64,000 nt of DNA from Cephalopachus bancanus (taxonomy: Eukaryota > Chordata > Mammalia > Primates > Tarsiidae): NCBI GenBank assembly GCA_027257055.1, contig JAPVLO010000146.1, positions 868,001 to 932,000 on the forward strand, given 5' to 3'. Below the pieces are notes generated by a model, which saw only the letters and a list, made by a program, of their open reading frames with translations, ran no database searches and was not told the origin of the DNA. Below, piece after piece: positions 39,552 through 54,655 of the stretch; position 1 is the stretch's first letter, and every line of letters begins with the position of its first letter. Both the position numbers and the translations under genes were made by a program.

Positions 39552-39577
39552 GTCAATTAGAGAGGTCTCTAATTGAC
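39552..39577. repeat. Perfect 12-bp inverted repeat (hairpin)
   Basis: GTCAATTAGAGA, spacer GG, TCTCTAATTGAC. Not part of a recognised transposon end. Confidence 0.9.
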
Positions 39578-39599
39578 CTATTTCAACAAGCCATTTTAA

Positions 39600-39830
39600 A
39601 GAGGCAAAATGGTATAATAGTTAAGATTGTGGTCCCTCATTCTAGACCTTGGGTTCAAATCCTGAATTTGCCAATTACAAGGAGTGTTACCTTGGGTAAG
39701 TTGCTCAACCTCTAGCCCTGACTAGATTTTCTCATTTGTAAAATAATAGTAATATTTGCCTTGTAGGGTGGCTGGGAGAATTAAATGAATGAATGCATGT
39801 CAAACAGAACAATGCCTGTATATACTGTAT
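39600..39830 (+). repeat. MIR element
   Basis: ATGGTATAATAGTTAAG, TTGGGTTCAAATCCTG, CTTGGGTAAGTTGCTCAACC and TTTTCTCATTTGTAAAATAA are all in MIR order. Confidence 0.85.
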
Positions 39831-39849
39831 TAGCACAGGTATCATTTTT

Positions 39850-39990
39850 TGAACACAGACTTGTAAAGTTAATTCTGTGAGGGCAAAGCTTATGTTGGTC
39901 TTGTTTATTTGGGTTTGCCCAATGATTAGGACGGTGCCTGGAGCTAAGTAGTTGTTCATTAAATATTTGTAGCATGAATGCAAGAATGAC
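39850..39990 (+). repeat. L2 3' end
   Basis: CTGTGAGGGCAAAGCTTATG ... GGTGCCTGGAGCTAAGTAG ... TTCATTAAATATTTGTAG matches the L2 tail. Confidence 0.65.
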
Positions 39991-40029
39991 TGAAATGGAT
40001 GATCATCATTCATTAAACATAATAGTGGG

Positions 40030-40205
40030 GAATAGCAGAAAAGGAACTAACCCTTGTTAAGAAATTTCCATAAGCTTCCTGTCCTTATGTGGAAAATGGG
40101 GGTAAAATCTTCTATATGGATCTGTTGTGAGATATCAGTGACAACGTATGTAAACTACTTATTCCAATGCCCAGCACACTAAGCTCACCAATCGTGGGCT
40201 AATAA
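40030..40205 (+). repeat. MIR fragment
   Basis: CTTATGTGGAAAATGGGGGTAA ... TGTTGTGAGATAT ... AATGCCCAGCACAC, the 3' half of MIR. Confidence 0.5.
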
Positions 40206-42299
40206 TATCACTCCCCAAACTCAGAAGCTAGTAGAGGTCTAACTCTCCCTGGGGCCCAACATTAGGTTCTCAGTTCTGCCTCCTCATCTGTTCCCTTTAT
40301 AATGGCATTTGTGACAAAAAGGATCTGTCTCCTCAACCTCTAATCATTATTATCAAATCTCTTTGAAATGCCAGCAGGCTCCTCTGCCTTCCAATTTAGC
40401 CAATACATTCCCTGTCCAGTGGTTACTCCCATCCTTACGGATATTGAGAAGATGAACAGAAATGATTAGAATGTACTTTCCAAACATAAAACATTGTACT
40501 ATAAAAGTTTGCCCAAGGGGATTAATATTAACACATATCTGTAGAAGAACTTTATGAAGACCCAGTGTATCACTCAACCTTAATAACTAAGATTGTAGAT
40601 ATGATAGAAATCTGTAAATAGCATGTAAAAGCAAATTTATTAAAGTCTAGGGCAATTGCATTACCAGGCTTACATGGTGTGTTCTTTCTTCAGAGACGGC
40701 AATAAATGAAAAAGATGGTTCTATAGAGATAGTTAAACTATGCCCTTTGGCTAGCCGATTAGAAGTCCATTTCAATCTAGTATATGAGAATGTATTCTGC
40801 CTGTAAGTGATATACAGATTACTTCTATCACAGTTGTAACTGAAGTTATTAAAGCTCAAATGTTAAACCTATAAACATTGAACTTTATGGAGACTTTTGT
40901 TCCTTCGGTAAAACTTATTTTAACATTTATGTGCTATCTTTTTGCCTTGGAAAATGTGATTTTAAAGTTCTTCCCCCTAGGATATTGTAAAAATCTTCCT
41001 TGAAATCTATTCTACCACATAGTTGGCTTCATTTTCTTTAAAGCTCATATTTTATTTTTTGAATCATTTATCAGAGGCAATATGTAGAATCACAAAAGAT
41101 GTACCAGCACAGGAAGTGCTTATGAAACGTGGAAAACCCATTTAATAATAACTCATAGTAATCAGTTAGCAGAAAGATTTGTGGATGGTAATATTCAGAT
41201 CCTTATGCAGTCATTTAATCTGTTCTTCAAAATTCAGAAAGTAATTACAAATACACAGCTGGGAAAATCTGCCAGTTGATGCAAGCATTTGCTGCAGGGA
41301 GAAAATTTGTCAAGGTTAGGCTTATTTTGTCTGGCTGGGTAAGATAGGTTCTGTGGATAACAAAGAGGAAGCTGGATTTTTTTGTAAATTGAATGAATTT
41401 TATGTCATCGTAAATCCGACCACTGTTCTCTGAAATATTGCTGCATAAATCTATTTTCAGGTATGATAACTTAAAAGATATTTGTATTCCCCAGAAAATA
41501 ACAATTTCCCTCTTTTTCTAGCATTGGGAATGTAGTCACGACGTGCCCTTGCCCAAGCAAGGTTTAAATCATTACTTCCTTCCTCTGTGCTGGTGGTGAG
41601 TGTTCATACCATTGTGCGTGGCTGTGTTGTATGTGTGTGTAAATGTAAGTGTATGTGTTTAATTGGGCATTTCAAGGAAGGGAGAATCATAGAGAAAAGA
41701 TACCTTGCTAAGTATCCTGAACTCCAAAACCATGACCCCTTAAAGTTCTAAATTTAGATGAGCAACCGATCATGTAACTTGTCTCCTATCTTCCCCACAA
41801 CCCCAGTCCCCAATGTCTTGCTCTTAAATGTAGTAAAACCAAACGAATCAATATACATCAAGATCTTTTAGGACCTGAAAAGAAAGGCCACAAATCATTA
41901 TGGGTAGTGTCAACATTCTGTTTTCCTGCAATGTAGTGAAACTGAAGTCACTACACAATTCCTAGTTAAGATAGCTGAAATAAAAGTCATACATTGTACA
42001 TGCTCTTGTTTATTATGCATAAAACCAATTATTTTATATCCTCATCTAAGAATTTTGTTCATGTTTGTACAAGAAAAAGTGGGGCAAACAGCAAAAGCTG
42101 GCTAGTCTAAACTTCATTCTCAACCCTCTTCTCCCTTTCCATCCCTTCACCAGAGAGGCTGGAAATACTGGATATTTCTTTCTACCCCTTTCAGCTAGGG
42201 GTGGCCCTGTGAACCTGTTATGGCCAATTGTGGCATAAGCAGAAGTCTAGTATGGGGTTTCTGGGAAAGCTTTGCTTTCCAAATAAAGATACAGATAGG
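40206..42299. other. Intergenic, non-repetitive
   Basis: No transposon hallmarks were recognised across about 2 kb. 41150-41600 is evenly composed, repeat-free sequence and a candidate for conserved non-coding DNA. No protein-coding exon recognised. Confidence 0.4.
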
Positions 42300-42600
42300 G
42301 GCTGAATGCGGTGGCTCACACCTGTAATCCCAGCACTTTGGGAGGCCAAGGCAAGAGGACTACCTGAGCCCAGGAGTTCGAGACCAGCCTGGGCAACTTG
42401 ATGAGACCTCATCTCTACAATAAATAAAAAAGTATCTGGGCATGGTGGCATGTGCCTATAGTCCCAGCTACTTGGAAGGCTGAGGTGGAAGGATCACCTG
42501 GGCCCAGCAGGTTGAGGCTGTGGTAGCCCTGAGTGTGCCACTGCACTCCAGCCTAGGTGACAGAGTGAGACTCTGACTCAGACAAGAAAAAAAGAGAGAG
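42300..42600 (+). mobile_element. Intermediate 7SL-type SINE
   Basis: GGTGGCTCACACC and CCAGGAGTTCGAGACCAGCC (older boxes) combined with CAACTTGATGAG and CTACAATAAATAAA. Purine-rich GAGAGAGCGAGA tail. Confidence 0.87.
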
Positions 42601-43689
42601 CGAGACAGATAGGGGTGGTGCCACCTCTTCCCTCACTCCTCCGTTATGCCTTTTATGTGAACATGATACCTGGTGCTGTGTAGCCATATTGTGACCATGA
42701 GTCCAAAAGCATAAGGCTAAGGATGGTGGAATGAAAAGAGAAAAGGCCAAGGTCTTCGTTGGCATCATTCAACAGGAGATCTAATCTCCTATCCCCTATC
42801 TTCTAATTATATGAGACAAATGAATTTCTTTCAGTTTAAGCCATTGTTAGTCTGATTTTCTGAATACTTATAGCCAAAAAAACCCCTAATGGATATAAGA
42901 CTTTGTGTAGGGTTCAGTCTAGGAACCACTCCCCAGCCTAAGATTAAGTTAATATTTTCCATTTTATTTCTTATCTATTTTAGGTTAGATTGTTTCATCT
43001 GTAGTAACCATTATGAGCTTTAATCCAGTAAGATGGACCTTTCCAAAGGATGGAAGAGAAGTTATCGTTTGTGTTATGCAAACATTAGAACATTATGAAA
43101 ATGTGCATGTAACACAGATCAAGAATCAACCTTTGAGTGATAATAACTTTTAACCAATTTGGAAATGAGGCCAATTTCAGACCATGGAGGGACAAATTTA
43201 AAGTTAATCGCTTTTTTAATCAGGGTTCAGGTGGCTTATCATATCAAAGCATTTTCTGTGGAAGCTAATGAAACTGACTTTCGTAAAGCAGAAAGCACAT
43301 CCTCCCTGTAAGGATTCTTAAGTCTTCTACCTCAATTTTTTATCTCTGGGCATTGAATTTGCTCTCTTGACAGACTCATCTGTTTTTAGTAGAACGTGTA
43401 CAAGTCTTCCTAAGCACTTCTCCTTTGGACTCCGCCTGGTCCTAATTAATACTCCACAGAATAGTAGATGTACTTCTATAGTTTCTAAGCTGTCAGCTGC
43501 CATGCCATGTATCTATCAGCTTCATCATCTGACACTATCAAATTCCCCATGATCTCTCAGTCACTTCAGATAGCCAGTCGTGTTCAAGTTCATGTCACCT
43601 GTTCTGAACTAATTCTCCATCAGATTCTCCATTGATTCTGGCTTCAATTTGCACATCAGATCATTCAATAACAATCAACTGCTTTTTGT

Positions 43690-45015
<1,326 letters not shown>

Positions 45016-46106
45016 TCAAATACTTTTTTTGTGAAGTTGGCACAATATGACTGACCAAAAAAAAAAAAAAGTTAAAAAGGAATATGGCTTATGCACTAAC
45101 CTGCATCAGACAGAGTTTACCTAGTGCCCAAGACTTTTTATTTTCAGTACTGTATAATTAGACATTGGTCCTGGATTCTCCTAACTAACCGTCACACTGT
45201 CCTCTTAACATCCAATTAACCGATATTGTTAACCGATGAGCTAAGTGAGAAAAAGACAATTTAACAAAAAGATCATCACAACCCGTGGAAGACAGGTAGA
45301 TGGTTCAGGAACAAGATGCCAAGCTTCTTACCAAATGAAGAATTGCCGCACAAACCAGTTATTTGCTGTGGTTGAAAATACTCTACCTACTACACACAAA
45401 CTCATATTATTTCTTAAGTAGCTCCATTAGTGAATATTTTATTGAATGTCAAGGTGGAGTCTCCACCAATGAGATGTTAGGCACAGTTCTGAAACTAGGA
45501 TATTCTTATAATACTATCCAACAGAAAAGCCCAGCTGTTAGAAAACCACACTAGAGATTAAGTTTGTCCTTATTACCTGTCATGCTTACTAAGGTCTCAA
45601 AGAAAGACAGTCCTCTGATTAAGCTGGGTCCCAAATATGTGATTTTCTTGGTAGAGTAACCATTGATTTTTAGTCTTTCAGCTTGAAAAACCATTTTTAA
45701 AAACTTCTTACAAAGTGTGTAAGTTTAGGGGAAACTCATTCATTCTACCTTAGTTCACAAGAGAATTCTTATAAGTTAGGAGGCTAATTTCCGAATTTAC
45801 AGTGGGCAGAATTTATATCTGCCCAGAGGCCAACACCGGCCATTTGCTGTAACTTCTCTCTCAGTGGTAAATCTCCTCAGTACAAATTGTCAGTGTTGAA
45901 ATACAGTAAAAACTCAGGCCAAGTGTGTGTGTGGTGGATCCAGGTAATATGATGACCCTTTACCTGCCCCTCTCTACTCTCAGTAGGAGAGTACTTGTAT
46001 AAATATTAGTTGTTTTCCCCGGAGAGTTTCTGTCTTTCAGTAGGTATGCTGTTCATTCCCATGTACAGCTTTTCTCTTTTGTAACCTGAAGAAAATTATA
46101 TCCAGG
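45016..46106. other. Intergenic, no repeat recognised
   Basis: Includes a 14-A run at 45057-45070 and a TTAACCGAT direct repeat near 45216-45236. No gene seen. Confidence 0.35.
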
Positions 46107-46393
46107 TGGGGCACAGTGGCTCACGCCCGTAATTCCAACAGTTTGGGAGGCCAAGGTGGATTGCTTGAGTACACGTTTGAGACCAACGTAGGTCACATAG
46201 TGAGAATGAGATTTTGTGTTTACAAAAACAATTTTTTAAAATTAGCTGGGTCTGGTGATGTGCACTCGTAGTCCCAGTTGCTCAGAAGCCTGAGGTGGAA
46301 GGATTGCCTGAGCCCAGGAGATCAAGGCTGTGGTGAGCCATGATCATGCTGCTGCACTCCAGCCTGGGCAGCAGAGTGAGATTCTGACTCAAG

Positions 46394-46409
<16 letters not shown>
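46107..46409 (+). mobile_element. Old AluJ-like SINE
   Basis: GTGGGGCACAGTGGCTCACG start; CAGCCTGGGCAGCAGAGTGAG end and long A-run leading into a TA repeat. Confidence 0.8.
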
Positions 46410-46432
<23 letters not shown>

Positions 46433-46436
46433 TATT
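46410..46436. repeat. (TA)n microsatellite
   Basis: About 13 TA units directly after the SINE A-tail; likely tail-derived. Confidence 0.95.
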
Positions 46437-49249
46437 CAGAGTATCAAGGAGAATATGTCAGGAGACCTACAGTTCTGCCCAGACTAGAAAAGATCTTGCT
46501 CTTCTCTTAATCTAAAGCCCTATGACCAAATGGCTACACCTCTGTTTACTCTTTCAGTAATCCAGGAGTTTCAATGGCTTACAAGAAGTCCCTGAGCCAC
46601 TCAGGCAGGTGAAACTTGGAGAAAAAGTGGGCCCAAAGTGCATTTAGCACATCCCTTATTGTTCTCCAAGCTCAACATTACTATGGACAAGCAAAACATG
46701 TATTTAAGAGTTTTTCAGAATGGGGCCTGTGTATTAACCGTAGTGCATAGGTTGATTACAGCTGTTACCCAGGTGAAGAGGAGCTTTTAATTTAGGTTAT
46801 GCATGTATGTGAAGTGTGTTAGCAAAAGACCTAACGAGCTTATCAAACTCATGGTGTCATAGATACTGTTGCTCAGAATAAAGCTAAAATTAATAAAAAT
46901 GTCTTAAAGAGGTATATGAAGCAGGTAAGCGTATAGGTGGTATAAGCATATGGCAAAGATGATGAACGTAGTATCCAAAGACTAGTATTTGGGAACTACT
47001 ATTAATACATATACTTCTCATTTTATATTAAGTAACAAAGGTTTAGCAGCACTTATACAATATGTCTTGATAGCTGATTTGACACATCCAACCAATCACA
47101 TTCTATGCCCTATCATCTACTTTATTTGGACTGATTATACTTGTAAATGCTTACCCCTCAATCTCTTCACATTACAAAGTGTGAACTTCATTTGGAAAAA
47201 TGCTTACTATGGCAACCTCCACGTGGGACGTCTTCTCCCAATTTTCCTCTTCATTCAAGCATTCAGATTTATTTATAAATGCACTCCCTTGTGATTATGC
47301 CTCATCCTAACTTTCTCTTATCAGTAGGTCAGCCTTGCCTTTCTCCAGCCTTTATTTCTGTTCACCTGCTCCTGAACTGTGTCTCTCTTGAAACTTCCAG
47401 TTGGCAATTTATTTTTTCCATCTGGCACTAAATAGATATTATTTTCCTCATCCATGACATTTCTATTCACTCCTCTTCCTATTTCTCTCTGCTTACTACA
47501 CTTGGTGAAAATAATGATAACAAAAATAGTTAGATGCAATTGCTGGCTAATTACAGAATTAAGTGTAGCTCTGTTCTAGGTGTATTCGAACTAAATAACA
47601 GACATTGATCTTTTAAAGTGAAAGTGTCCTTCCATTTGGGAAGGCTGGGTAACACTCATATCAGCTTGTTCTCTTGCCTTTCTTTTCTTATAACTGAAGC
47701 CAACTTCCCATCTTCCTTCTGTGTGACAGTCCAACAATAATCGGAGGCATTTGACAGTCCCACTGAGTAAGCTAAAGTTTTTAAAGAAATCGAGTGACTT
47801 TCTTAATTGGACTAAGAAACTGTGGCTTCATTTGGACTTGTTTATAAACCACTAAACATGAGTTATTTATACAGATGCAGCCTTATCTAATTTTTATTAA
47901 TTTTAATCTCAGAAGCTAATTTTTCCTTGACCTCATTCTCAAATTTTGGAACTGTTTCTTACTCAGAGCTCCAATGAATTACTGCAACCTTTACAAGTCT
48001 TTAGCATCTCTGCTTCCAAGCCTTAGTCTACACCTTATACTAAAATCTTCCAATCTTAATCAGGTACTCAATTGTAAAGCTACTGTCATTGCTAACCAGG
48101 TTTTGGTGAATTAAAAAAAGATACTCTTTCCTAGTCAATGTGTGGATCTGTATAGTACTCCTGCCTATACAGAAAGAAGAATAATTGAAATATAAATGGG
48201 ACAGGATGAGGGCTCTGAAATTATGGAGGGAGAAGACCAGAGGTATAACTGTGAGAGAAAAAGGTGAATGAAGTTAAACATAGATGCTACTTAAATAAAC
48301 ACTTGGACCAGTTCAGGAAGTATGGGAAACTAGAAGAGGACAGAAGGTTGTAAAGATGCTCAGAGAGTCCATTAACAGAAATGTATCAGCTTTATACAGA
48401 TAAGTTGTCTAGAAAAGTCTTGAAAGGAAGAAGCTACAGCTTAAATAACTTCATCTAAACAGACTGAAGTGATCTTGGGATAAGAAATGTGATAAAGAGA
48501 TTTAGGATGGAATCCAAATTCAACTGCCCAAACAGTATCTGGAGGTTGCAGAGAAAAGAGCTGTCTTCAGCTGGGACCAAGGTCAGTCCCTGGTGCCTGG
48601 GACTGAGCTGAACAATCAGCTGACCTGGCATGAATTCTGAGTAACAGTCTTAAAACTGGGGTTAGTGAGTTAAGAAATATCAAGCTAGTTTAAGCAGCCA
48701 GACTATATTCCTGTCACTCTGGATATTCTGAAAACTCCTCACTGCAGAGCAATGCCATGTTGAAACCTGTGACTGACTGGGCTGAGATAACAAGAACCAG
48801 AAGACAGGAGAAATGAGAGGCAGACAAGGAGAAGAACAGGAAAAAGCCATAGTCCATATGACGGGTGACAGGGAAACTTCTCAGTCAGGGGATTCTAGAA
48901 AGATTCTCTCTTGGGGTTGCTCTGATGTGTTTCTGTTCCAAGGTACAAAGAGAATTACTTTGAATATTTTCAGTACCTTTTAAAGCATGCCATGCTTGGT
49001 CCTACGAGTAAACTGAGGTGGGTCAAAATGAACCTTAAAAAAAAAAAAAACGCACACAGAAATTGAATGTACAACTGTAGCATGTGAAATACTTTTACAT
49101 ACATTTTCTTTTTAATCAAAGTTCTCCTATATTAGGTGTTAAATCAAAGAAACACATGGCTAAATTCCTTAGTTTTTATTTTTCTACCACAGTCGCTCCA
49201 TTCTTCCTTACAGGCCCTTGACAATCCTTGATTCAGGTTATCATTTAGG
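46437..49249. other. Intergenic, no repeat or gene recognised
   Basis: AT-rich. Open frames such as 46989-47294 (plus) show no family motif and no codon bias. Confidence 0.4.
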
Positions 49250-49486
49250 CTGCTCCCGGCCACTGCAGCCTCGATCTGCTGGGGCTCCAGTGATCCTTCC
49301 ACCTCAGCCTTCCAAGTAGCTGGAATTACAGGTGCGCGCTACCACGCCCAGCTAATTTTTTGATTTATTGTAGAGATGAGGTCTCACCAAGTTGCCCAGG
49401 CAGGTCTTGAACCCTCAGGCTCAGGCAATCCACTCACCTCAGCCTCCCAAGGCGCAGGATTATAGGCTGAGCCACCGAGCCCGGCT
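49250..49486 (-). mobile_element. Young 7SL-type SINE lacking its 3' end
   Basis: Antisense copy from GGCTGCTCCCGGCCACTG to GAGCCCGGCT. The A-tail and last ~50 bp (expected as T-run plus GAGTTGGAGTC...) are missing. Confidence 0.85.
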
Positions 49487-49600
49487 AATGATATGTTTTT
49501 ATTGCTTATGACTTAAGTTATTTTTAACTTATTTCATTTTGGATTTGATAAAACCTCAAATATTATTTTTCTCAGAGATTTTTTTTTCCCAAAAGACCAA

Positions 49601-49908
49601 AAAAATTTTTTTAAAGACAGAGTCTTAATCTGTCATCTAACCTAGATGGTGCAGTGGCGTGATTCTAGCCTACTGCAACCTCGACCTCCTGGACTCAAGT
49701 GATCCTCCTGCTTCAGCCTCCTAAGTAGCTGGAACTACAGGCACGTGCCACCATACCTGGTTAATTTTTTGTTTGTTTTTATTGTTTTGTACAGATAGGG
49801 TTTACTTGTGTTGTCCAGGCTGGTCTCGAACTCCTGGGCTCAAGCAATCCTCCAGCCTCGCCCTCCCAAAGTGCTGGGATGATAGGCGTGAGCCACTATG
49901 CCCAATCC
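49601..49908 (-). mobile_element. Old AluJ-like SINE
   Basis: Antisense, GACAGAGTCTTAATCTGTC to GAGCCACTATGCCCAATCC. Confidence 0.82.
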
Positions 49909-49961
49909 AAAAGACAAATTCTATTGTAAAATAAGGGTGTTCTTCCCTAGTTTTTATTTTT

Positions 49962-50058
49962 TTCTTTTAATTTTTATTTTTAAATGGTGGGGTACAATTT
50001 AGGGTTAGGTATACAAATATTCATTGTGCAGTTACCCTTGTTGATGAGGTGTGTCTTC
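49962..50058 (-). mobile_element. L1 3'-terminal fragment (lineage-specific 3' UTR)
   Basis: Reverse complement of the family end: GGGGTACAATTTAGGGTTAGG, then GTTACCCTTGTTGATGAGG, preceded by a T-rich tail. Confidence 0.72.
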
Positions 50059-50578
50059 CCTAGTTTTTAAAACAGAACTGTTCATTGACCCCAGTGGTTA
50101 ACATAGGCAGTGCAAACTGTTGATTTGGAATGTGGAAAGTTTATTAAAATGAAGTGGTTTGGGTGGTAGAATCAGGCCTCTAACAACAAAGAATATCATG
50201 GCATATGACATGTGCCATCTCAGAAATGGGAGACCTGTGCCAAGTGTTAGTAACACCTTGTGCCTGGCTCAGAGACAGCCATTAACCAAATGAGGCAAAC
50301 CTGGTGATATTCTCCTGGGCTCCTCATTTCGTGCCTCTGTCCCCATAGACTGCATTGGGGTGAAAACTTGGGGAAGGCAGCCGATAAGGGGAGACAGAAA
50401 TGATCCACACTGTAGGGAGGAAGATGAGGATTTCCCAAACATATACTTGGTCTCAGAAGTGAAGGCAAGCTTTGACAGTTGCACATACAAACCTGGGGGA
50501 AGCAGGAGGAGTAAGTGGGGGTGGCAGACAAAACTTTTTTTGAGAAGGGAGCAACCACATTAAAAAGTTGCCATGGCA
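50059..50578. other. Unassigned intergenic segment
   Basis: Moderate-GC sequence with overlapping open frames on both strands but no recognisable protein. Possibly an old LTR remnant. Confidence 0.3.
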
Positions 50579-50868
50579 GCCGGGCTCGGTGGCTCAGCCT
50601 GTAATCCCGCGCCTTTGGGAGGCTGAGGTGAGTGAATTGCCTGAGCCCGCGGGTTCGAGACCCGCCTGGGCAGCGAGACCTCATCTCTACAGGAAATCAA
50701 AAAATCAGCCGGGTGTGGTAGCGCATGCCTGTAATTCCGGCTACTTGGAAGGCTGAGGCGGAAGGATCGCCGGAGCCCAGCAGGTCGAGGTTGCGGTGGC
50801 CGGAAGCGGCCACTGCACTCCAGTCTGGATGACAGAGTGAGACTCCAACTCAAAAAAAAAAAAAAAAA
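50579..50868 (+). mobile_element. Young 7SL-type SINE (reference-quality copy)
   Basis: CAGCCGGGCTCGGTGGCTCAG start, CGCGGGTTCGAGACCCGCC box B, GTGGCCGGAAGCGGCCAC hairpin and 18-A tail; least decayed copy in the window. Confidence 0.92.
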
Positions 50869-50873
50869 AGTCA

Positions 50874-52924
<2,051 letters not shown>

Positions 52925-53075
52925 TTAAGGTAATTAAGGCTGTGGATTCTGAATTTAAATCCTGGCTGTACCATTCACTAGCTGAATAACCTTGAAAAGG
53001 CGTTAGATCTTTCTGAGTTTCCTCTAATGTTATAATGGAGTTAATAACCAAAGCTAGCATTCATTGAGTATGTAC
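52925..53075 (+). repeat. MIR element
   Basis: GGCTGTGGATTCTGAATTTAAAT, CATTCACTAGCTGAATAACC, AGTTTCCTCTAATGTTATAAT. Confidence 0.75.
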
Positions 53076-53294
53076 TATGTGTAATTAAAAAAGTACTAAA
53101 AATAAATAATTGTTCATTCTAATTTATTTTTGATTTAACAAATTGGAAGATGGGTCAAAAGAAAATATTTGGACTTAAACACAAAAAGGGATACAAATCA
53201 CAGAAAAGATAGCAAAGACAGTAAAAGATAAATAGGATACAGTAAATGTGTTTGACACATGTGCAGCTGGAGTCCCAGAAGGAGATGAGAGAGA

Positions 53295-53490
53295 ATAGGG
53301 AGAAGCTTATTGTTTGCCAGACACTGCTCTAAGTACTTTACAGCTATATCTTATTTAATCCTCATGAATACTCTCTGAGGCAAGTACTATTCTTGCCACA
53401 ACCATTTTACAGATAAGGAAACCAAAGCACTGATAAGTTATGTAACTTTCCAAGACCACACAATTAGCAGTAAGTCCACATTTTAAAGTA
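53295..53490 (-). repeat. MIR element, antisense
   Basis: AATCCTCATGAATACTC, TTACAGATAAGGAAACC, TCCAAGACCACACAATTAGC. Confidence 0.75.
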
Positions 53491-53715
53491 GTCCTATTCG
53501 GAGCACTTTACATATATTAACTCATTAAATGTTCATCAATAAGACCTATGAGATAAGCCCTATCATTATCCCCAGTTTATAGGTGGGAGAGGTTACATAA
53601 TTTGACCAAGATTACACAGCTAGCTAATGGTAGAGTGGGGGCACAATCCCAGGTAAGTCTAGCTCTAAAGCCCAAGGTCATAATCATTATGCTATATCCT
53701 CTCTCAGTAACAGCA
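53491..53715 (-). repeat. MIR element, antisense
   Basis: CATTATCCCCAGTTTATAGG, AAGATTACACAGCTAGCTAA, AATCATTATGCTATATCC; adjacent to the previous MIR. Confidence 0.75.
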
Positions 53716-53810
53716 CCTACATCATAGTGTTTTTTGAGAATTAAATGGGAAAAGGTATTTAAGTCAGTTAGCCCAGTCCCTGGCATACACTCTGGTATTA
53801 TTATTAATAT
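53716..53810 (+). repeat. MIR 3' fragment
   Basis: ACATCATAGTGTTTTTTGAG, AATTAAATGGGA and CAGTCCCTGGCATACAC fit the MIR 3' end. Confidence 0.5.
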
Positions 53811-54089
53811 TACTAATTGTCCTCTGATATCTGTTGCTCCCTAAAAGAGTCGAGATGCAATTGCAGTGAGGCGGGAGCAGCAGGAATGTGTAGAACACTG
53901 CCTGAAATGACATCTTGCTCTCAGAGATTTCCTAAAAAGAGAGTCATTGCTGGAGATTCCTTGCATTCCATTCACTTACTCCCATTGTCCAACTGTAATA
54001 TAGAAGGTGACTGGATGTCAGAAAAATTGTAGGGAAAGAGAAAGGGCCTTAAATCCTTTGCTGAGGGTTTTATAATTTGGTTGTAAATA

Positions 54090-54235
54090 CTGGAAGCGGT
54101 GGCCCACTACCATATTCCCAGCACTTTTGAGAAGCTGAGGCAAGACGTTTTCTTGAGCTCAAAAGTTTAAGACCAGCCTGGACAGTATAGTGAGATGTCA
54201 TCTCTCCAAAAAAATAAAAGTAAATTAGTTGGGTG
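54090..54235 (+). mobile_element. Old Alu-like left arm
   Basis: GAAGCGGTGGCCCACTACC to AGTGAGATGTCATCTC; single diverged arm. Confidence 0.65.
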
Positions 54236-54349
54236 TACCCTGAACCTAAAACAGCTCTGAAGAATTAGGTCTATTTTTAAAAATTGTGCGCAATGCCAAG
54301 TCAATTTTTGAGAATCAAATACTATTTTACATTCATTTAGCAAATATTT

Positions 54350-54655
54350 TATTTGAGTTGGGAGGTCTCACTCTACTGCCCAGGCTGGAGTGCGGTGGCA
54401 TGATCACAATGATCATAGCTCATGGCAGCCTCAACCTCCTGGGCTCAGGTGATCCTTCCACCTCAGTATCCTGAGTAGCTGGGACTGCAGGCATGGGCCA
54501 CCATGACTGGTTAATTCATTTTTTGTTTTCTAATTGTTTGTAGAGATGAGGTTTCACTATGTTGCCCAAGTTGGTCTCAAACTTTTGGGCTCAAGCAATC
54601 CACCCACCTCGGCCTCCCAAGTGCTGGGATTACAGGAATGAGCCACTATGCCCAG
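54350..54655 (-). mobile_element. Old AluJ-like SINE
   Basis: Antisense, GAGTTGGGAGGTCTCACTC to GAGCCACTATGCCCAGG. Confidence 0.82.

Noticed and set aside
46989..47294. 101-codon plus-strand hydrophobic frame
   Set aside because: Composition-driven in AT-rich DNA, no motif or regulatory context.
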